From Aromatoleum toluclasticum ATCC 700605 (GTDB lineage Bacteria > Pseudomonadota > Gammaproteobacteria > Burkholderiales > Rhodocyclaceae), in NCBI RefSeq assembly GCF_000378245.1, contig NZ_KB899499.1:1-64000 (forward strand): a stretch of DNA of 64,000 bases. The letters run 5' to 3'. Under the pieces are notes generated by a model. It did no database searches. It saw only the letters and a list, made by a program, of their open reading frames with translations, and was not told where the DNA came from. A program made the position numbers and the translations under genes. Positions 59,783 to 64,000 of this stretch are shown here, piece after piece. The number at the start of each line of letters is the position of its first letter. Within the stretch, counting starts at the first letter, position 1.

Positions 59783-59874
59783 CCGCATGACACCGCTGAT
59801 CCCGCAGGAAATCTACCTGTTCGAACGCTTCAGACGCGGACTACCTCAAGATACCGCGCCACGCATTTGCTGAG
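59609..59874 (+). repeat. direct repeat, copy B
   Basis: Second copy of the repeat at 58660-58927, covering the tail of copy 2, its stop, the four-base gap and the decayed stub of a third copy. It lacks two bases in the stub, which shift the frame. Confidence 0.85.
59787..59873 (+). pseudogene. frameshifted stub of a third immunity gene copy
   Basis: The frame starts MTPLIPQEIYLFER, matching the start of copy 2, then shifts and stops after 28 codons. Correcting a two-base deletion after GAACGCT restores DYLKIPRHAFAE, against DYFRKLRDAFAE in copy 2. The likeness ends at about 59874 and the next gene begins at 59891, so the rest of the copy is deleted. The same four-base spacing to the stop of the previous gene is kept. 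Confidence 0.88.
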
Positions 59875-59890
59875 CCGCCTACCCTCACCA

Positions 59891-60409
59891 ATGAGACATT
59901 TCATCGCCTTCATTCTCCTGCCCACGACCGTGCTTGCCGGCACTTCACCCAGCCTTTGCACCCAAGCGGAGGATGTCGTATTTTCCTGCCGACTCAAGCG
60001 ATCGACCAAAGTGGTGTCGGTTTGCACGTCGAGAAACCTTCTGCAGAAACCGGATGACGGATATGTCATCTATCGGTTCGGCAAAGCAGGCGCTGTCGAA
60101 CTGGAGTATCCGGCTTCTCGCCGAAACTCCCCGGGTCAGTTTTCTTACTATCACTACTTCCGGCCAGATACTGATCAGGTCTCGCTGAGTTTCTCGAATG
60201 TCGGATACCGTTACGTGATTCACGACGACCATGACGAGATGCAGAACCCGGCAGGATCCGCCGGAGTGTCAGCGACCGAGATCAAATCGGGGAAAACCGT
60301 GACCATGGAATGCGCAGGCGATCCCGTCGCGCACTGGTACCGGATCGACGGTGCGGTTGCATGTGACGACGACGTCATGAACAGTTGCGTATCCCCGGCG
60401 CAAGACTGA
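59891..60409 (+). CDS. small secreted Cys-containing protein of unknown function
   Basis: The 172-residue protein has a signal peptide (MRHFIAFILLPTTVLAG) and about 150 mature residues. The mature part has Cys in SLCTQAEDVVFSCRLKRSTK, SVCTSRNL, MECAGD and near the end VACDDDVMNSCVSP, so disulfides in the periplasm are likely. YRFGKAGAVELEYPASR fits a family of exported proteins of unknown function that I recall seeing near T6SS loci. A periplasmic immunity role is possible and unproven. The start is set by the signal peptide; a longer frame from 59867 exists. Confidence 0.65.
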   Translation: MRHFIAFILLPTTVLAGTSPSLCTQAEDVVFSCRLKRSTKVVSVCTSRNLLQKPDDGYVIYRFGKAGAVELEYPASRRNSPGQFSYYHYFRPDTDQVSLSFSNVGYRYVIHDDHDEMQNPAGSAGVSATEIKSGKTVTMECAGDPVAHWYRIDGAVACDDDVMNSCVSPAQD

Positions 60410-60456
60410 TCGGAGGCGGTCCCGTGCCTCACCGGCTGCGGTACCGTGAACCCCGA

Positions 60457-61353
60457 TCAGTTACCGGCTTCGACAAGGGTCACGGTGACGCCGACCTTCA
60501 AGGTGTGCTCGCCGCCCCCCTGGATCACGCCACGGATCGGCGAGACGTCGCCGAAGTCACGGCCCCAGGCGAGGACGATGTGGCGCTCGTCGGCGAGGCA
60601 GTCGTTGGTGGGGTCGAATTCGATCCAGCCGATTTCGGGGACGAACATCGCGACCCAGGCGTGCGAGGCGTCGCTGCCCGTCATCAATGCCTGCCCCGGC
60701 AGGGGGTCGGTGCGCAGGTAGCCTGACACGTAGCGTGCGGCGAGGCCCAGCGAGCGCAGGCAGCCGATCATGAGGTGGGCGAAGTCCTGGCAGACGCCGT
60801 GCCTGTTTTCCAGCACCTCTACAACGGAGGTGCCGACTTCGGTGGCCTCGGGGTCGTAGCGGAACTCCGCGTGGATGCGGCGCATGAGGTCGCGGGCGGC
60901 GTCTATCACCGGACGGCCGGCGGCGAACGAGGGGGCAGCGTAGGCTTCGAGTTCGCGCTTGACGCGCACGCCCGGTGATTCGAAACGCATGCGCTGGGCA
61001 CCGGCAATCGCATCCCCGAGCGGACTCGCGTGATAGTCGAGCGCGTCGCGCACCTTCTCCCAGACAGGGCCGTCGGTCGGCGTGGCAAGCCACGGGCGTG
61101 GGGCGACCGTGAGCGTCTGTTCGCTTTCGACGCGCAGGTGGTCGTGCGAGGCGGCGAATTCGATGCGGTCAGCCGGGTTGCCGAAGACGTCGATGCCGTG
61201 CGCCCGCGTCGTCGGTTCGGGGTCGATGCGCAGCGCCTGCCGTTCGAGCATCTGCCATGGGACGGGACGCGGGACGAGGTGCAGGAGATGCCGCGCGGTC
61301 TGCACCGATTGCGAATAGTGGTACTCGGTGGTGTGGAGGACGTGGTAGCGCAT
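60457..61353 (-). CDS. transglutaminase-like cysteine protease family protein
   Basis: The 298-residue soluble protein begins MRYHVLHTTEYHYSQSVQTA, the bacterial transglutaminase N-terminal domain, and has a catalytic triad of Cys in NRHGVCQDFAHLMI, His in DASHAWVAMF and Asp in IEFDPTND. In bacteria this group is thought to act as peptidases or amidotransferases. It starts two bases after the stop of the ATP-grasp/alpha-E gene and is surely co-transcribed with it. A GTC-type frame before the ATG at 61353 is open but overlaps the upstream gene. Confidence 0.9.
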   Translation of the reverse strand: MRYHVLHTTEYHYSQSVQTARHLLHLVPRPVPWQMLERQALRIDPEPTTRAHGIDVFGNPADRIEFAASHDHLRVESEQTLTVAPRPWLATPTDGPVWEKVRDALDYHASPLGDAIAGAQRMRFESPGVRVKRELEAYAAPSFAAGRPVIDAARDLMRRIHAEFRYDPEATEVGTSVVEVLENRHGVCQDFAHLMIGCLRSLGLAARYVSGYLRTDPLPGQALMTGSDASHAWVAMFVPEIGWIEFDPTNDCLADERHIVLAWGRDFGDVSPIRGVIQGGGEHTLKVGVTVTLVEAGN

Positions 61354-61355
61354 GG

Positions 61356-63983
61356 TCAGGCGGAAAGGATGCGCGCGGCGGGGCGGACGTGGGTGAAGAA
61401 GCGCTCGGCGATGCGGTTCGACAGCGCTGCCGAAGCGTCGTGCGCGACGCGCAGGAGGCGCGCGAGTTCGTTGCACCCGGCGCAGGCGGTGCGGCGTTGC
61501 ACCGCCGGTGTCCCGCCCGGCAGCCTGTGTTCGATCGCATGCAGGGAAAACGCATTCAGCGCGCCGACGGCCTCGCGGAACGGCGGGATGCCGTAGCCTG
61601 CCGCCCCCTCTGCCACCCCCGATGCGGCGAGGTCGCGCTGCAGCACTTCGAGGTAGCGCAGCAGCATGTCGGCCTGGAACGCCACCGAATGGGGGTTGTC
61701 GGTGTCGAACACGACGAGGTCCAGCGTCGGCAGCATATCGGGCGTGCGCAGGTAGCGCTGGCGATAGGCTTCGGCGCAGTCGGACAGTTCCAGCAAGGCA
61801 TCGACGCCGGCCGGCTGGCCGCCACAGGCTTCCAGGAAATGCGCAACGATGCGGCTGCGGCATTGCAGGCGCTCGATGCGGCGGCCGAGGATGAGGAAGC
61901 GCCAGCCGCTGTCACGCATCATCTCGTCCATCGCAAAGCCTGACAGCGAGACGCAGGCGAGCAGCACGCGGTCCAGCGTCGAGGGCAGCGCGCCGATGTC
62001 GGCCGGCGAGGCGCCGTCGGGGCGCTGCCGGCGCAGGATGTCGTGCAGGCGGTTGAGGGAGTGCCAGTGGTCGAGGGAGAGGCGGTCGCGCACCTGCGTG
62101 GCGGCCCACACGGCGCGGCGCAGCGTGGAGGCGAGGCTGCCGGGGACGTTTTCGTCGAGCGCAGCTTCGATGAGGCGGCGCGCGACGGAGCGCTCATCGG
62201 CGGGCGGGAGCAGGCCGAAGAGTTCGCAGTAGCCCACGGCGGTGGCGAGGGCGCCCGGCTCCCCGAAAAGCTCGCGAGCGCCTTCGCCGCGCACCGCCTT
62301 CCCGGACACGCCCGCGTCCGCGGCCGCATCGCCTTCCTCGTTCAACCGGTCGCTGGCAAAGCGCAGCAGGCGGGCGCTGTTCTCGACGCGCTCGGCGTAG
62401 CGGCCGAGCCAGAACAGGTTCTCCGCGCTGCGGCTGGCGATCTCGGGGCCGGCGCGCACGATGTCGCCCGCGCCGAGTTCGCCCTTGAGCAGGCTGAACT
62501 GGCTCACCGGGGCCTCGGACAGGACCCAGGTGTCCTTCGACGAGCCGCCGCGCTGCATCGACAGGATGTCGACGTCGCCGCTGCCGGAGACGCGCGTGAG
62601 GCCGCCGGGCATCACGCGCCAGCCCTCGGGTGTGACGACCGCATAGACGCGCACGCCGATCGCGCGCGCGACGAGGCGACGGTCGAGGGTCGGGCTGCCG
62701 GAGTCGGGCATCACCGGCGCCTGCGACAGCTCCACCAGTTCCTGCCCGACATAGGCGTGCGGGCGATGGCGCAGGCGTTCTACCCAGTGGGCGCGCCCGC
62801 GGGCGTCGAGGTCGCGCCCGAACACCGGCTGCAGGCGTTGCGAGGGGTAGGCGGGCTTGATGACGAGTTCGGCGAGATGCTCGATGACGTAGTCGAGCGC
62901 AGGGGCTTCGCCGCACCACCAGCTGGCGACGGCCGGCATCGCGAGCGGCTCGCCGAGGAGGTGTTCGGCGAGCTTGGGCAGGAAGGCGAGCAGGCCCGAG
63001 GATTCCAGCACGCCGCTGCCCAGCGCGTTGGCCATCAGCACGCGGCCGGCGCGCACCGCCTCGACGAGGCCGGGCACGCCGAGCGAGGAGTCGCCGCGCA
63101 GTTCGAGCGGGTCGGCGTAGTCGTCGTCGAGCCGGCGCAGGATCACGTGCACGCGCTTGAGTCCGGCGAGCGTCTTCAGATACACGGAGTCGCCGCGCAC
63201 GGTGAGGTCCTGGCCTTCGACGAGCGGGAAGCCGAGGTAGCGCGCGAGGTAGGACTGCTCGAAGTAGGTCTCGTTGTAGGGGCCGGGCGTGAGCAGCACG
63301 ACGAAGGGCGTCTCGCCGGGATCGACCGGGGCCCAGCGCGCGAGGCTGTCCTGCAGGTGGCGGAAGAAATCCGCGAGGTGATGCACGCGCTGGTCGCGGA
63401 AGAGCTCCGGAAACAGGCGCGAGACGATCAGGCGGTTTTCGAGCGCGTAGCCGGCGCCCGAGGGGCCCTGCGCACGGTCGGCGATGACCCACCAGCGACC
63501 GTCGGGCGAGCGCGCGAGGTCGGCCGCATAGACGTGCAGGAAATGGCCCGAGGGCGGGCGCGTACCCTGGCAGGGCCACAGGAAGCCGTTGTGGCCGTAG
63601 ACCAGCGCCGCGGGCAGCGCGCCGCTGCGGATCAGGTTCTGCGGACCGTAGAGGTCGGCGAGCACCTGATCGAGCAGGTCCGCGCGCTGGGCGATGGCGG
63701 CATCGATCTGCGCCCACTCGTGGGCCGGGAGGATGAAGGGCAGCGGATCGAGGGTCCACGGCCGGTCGGCGCCCTGCGGGTCGGCATAGACGTTGTAGGT
63801 GGTGCCGTTCTCGCGGATGCGCTCGGTGACGAAAGCCTGGCGCGCGCGCATCTGGTCGGGCGTCGAGACGTCCAGCGCCTCGAACAGCGCCTGCCAGTGC
63901 GGCCGCAAATGCTCCGCCCCCGCGAGCATTTCATCGTAGCGGCCGGACTGGCGGGCGTAGAGCGAGAGCAGCTGGTGCGGCAT
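61356..63983 (-). CDS. circularly permuted ATP-grasp and alpha-E domain fusion
   Basis: The 875-residue protein joins two domains that are often separate genes. Residues about 1-500 form the circularly permuted ATP-grasp (DUF404/DUF407): MPHQLLSLYARQSGRYDEML, RENGTTYNVYADPQG, and VVLLTPGPYNETYFEQSYLA. From about 517 comes the alpha-E domain (DUF403), with ASRSAENLFWLGRYAERVEN and FAMDEMMRDSGWRFLILGRR. ATP-grasp enzymes join a carboxyl to an amine, so the product may be a peptide bond. Together with the transglutaminase gene this is a known predicted peptide-forming or modifying module with no established product. The start is 17 bases from the window edge; a further upstream start cannot be excluded. 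Confidence 0.9.
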   Translation of the reverse strand: MPHQLLSLYARQSGRYDEMLAGAEHLRPHWQALFEALDVSTPDQMRARQAFVTERIRENGTTYNVYADPQGADRPWTLDPLPFILPAHEWAQIDAAIAQRADLLDQVLADLYGPQNLIRSGALPAALVYGHNGFLWPCQGTRPPSGHFLHVYAADLARSPDGRWWVIADRAQGPSGAGYALENRLIVSRLFPELFRDQRVHHLADFFRHLQDSLARWAPVDPGETPFVVLLTPGPYNETYFEQSYLARYLGFPLVEGQDLTVRGDSVYLKTLAGLKRVHVILRRLDDDYADPLELRGDSSLGVPGLVEAVRAGRVLMANALGSGVLESSGLLAFLPKLAEHLLGEPLAMPAVASWWCGEAPALDYVIEHLAELVIKPAYPSQRLQPVFGRDLDARGRAHWVERLRHRPHAYVGQELVELSQAPVMPDSGSPTLDRRLVARAIGVRVYAVVTPEGWRVMPGGLTRVSGSGDVDILSMQRGGSSKDTWVLSEAPVSQFSLLKGELGAGDIVRAGPEIASRSAENLFWLGRYAERVENSARLLRFASDRLNEEGDAAADAGVSGKAVRGEGARELFGEPGALATAVGYCELFGLLPPADERSVARRLIEAALDENVPGSLASTLRRAVWAATQVRDRLSLDHWHSLNRLHDILRRQRPDGASPADIGALPSTLDRVLLACVSLSGFAMDEMMRDSGWRFLILGRRIERLQCRSRIVAHFLEACGGQPAGVDALLELSDCAEAYRQRYLRTPDMLPTLDLVVFDTDNPHSVAFQADMLLRYLEVLQRDLAASGVAEGAAGYGIPPFREAVGALNAFSLHAIEHRLPGGTPAVQRRTACAGCNELARLLRVAHDASAALSNRIAERFFTHVRPAARILSA

Positions 63984-64000
63984 CGTCGGGGTCAGGAGCT

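Overview
The window reads as a chromosomal segment of a GC-rich betaproteobacterium, most likely Rhodocyclales (Azoarcus/Aromatoleum/Thauera group). This rests on the 16S rRNA 5' end with its rrn leader, on the gene orders (leuS-lptE-holA, rpsU-yqeY-dnaG-rpoD-tRNA, divergent folB/plsY) and on protein sequence character. The genus is an inference; only about 106 bases of 16S are present.

Layout. 1-560: start of a 16S gene on the minus strand with its promoter and antitermination leader. 557-13506: housekeeping genes, namely a PilZ-like protein, thyA-folA, an Arg/Lys/Orn decarboxylase, dcd, an Mrp/ApbC P-loop protein, an OmpA-like lipoprotein, metG, a SulP transporter with acylphosphatase, and a 2-Cys peroxiredoxin behind an OxyR-like site. 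13573-25247: dnaE, a small exported protein, a quinone oxidoreductase, a DUF2905 protein, the large NADP-malic enzyme, a solitary ParA, a UvrD/Rep helicase and a small conserved protein. 25448-36323: leuS-lptE-holA, proA, a chalcone-isomerase-like exported protein, ogt-xerD, a YbaK-type deacylase, an H-NS-like protein, folB, plsY and tsaD. 36401-41298: the macromolecular synthesis operon (rpsU, yqeY, dnaG, rpoD), then a CAU-anticodon tRNA, probably tRNA-Ile2, closed by a two-way terminator.

41357-60409 is a type VI secretion locus. Leftward from a short divergent promoter region run a TPR lipoprotein gene, tssB, tssC, hcp, tssE, tssF, tssG and tssH (ClpV). Rightward run tssJ, tssK, tssL and vgrG, then an effector/immunity cassette. 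The cassette has a 555-residue putative effector with a hydrophobic N-terminal segment and an unassigned C-terminal toxin-like domain, an overlapping 237-residue gene, and a 314-residue gene that shares an 84%-identical 57-residue C-terminal tail with the 237-residue one. A frameshifted stub of a third copy and a small secreted Cys-containing protein follow. tssM and tssA are not in the window although the rest of the core is, so the machine must depend on genes elsewhere or be incomplete.

60457-63983: a leftward two-gene unit, a circularly permuted ATP-grasp/alpha-E fusion followed by a transglutaminase-like protein. This association has been predicted to form or process a peptide but has no established product here.

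The most novel part is the VgrG-linked effector and its tail-sharing immunity array at 56456-59874. No CRISPR array, insertion sequence or prophage was seen.
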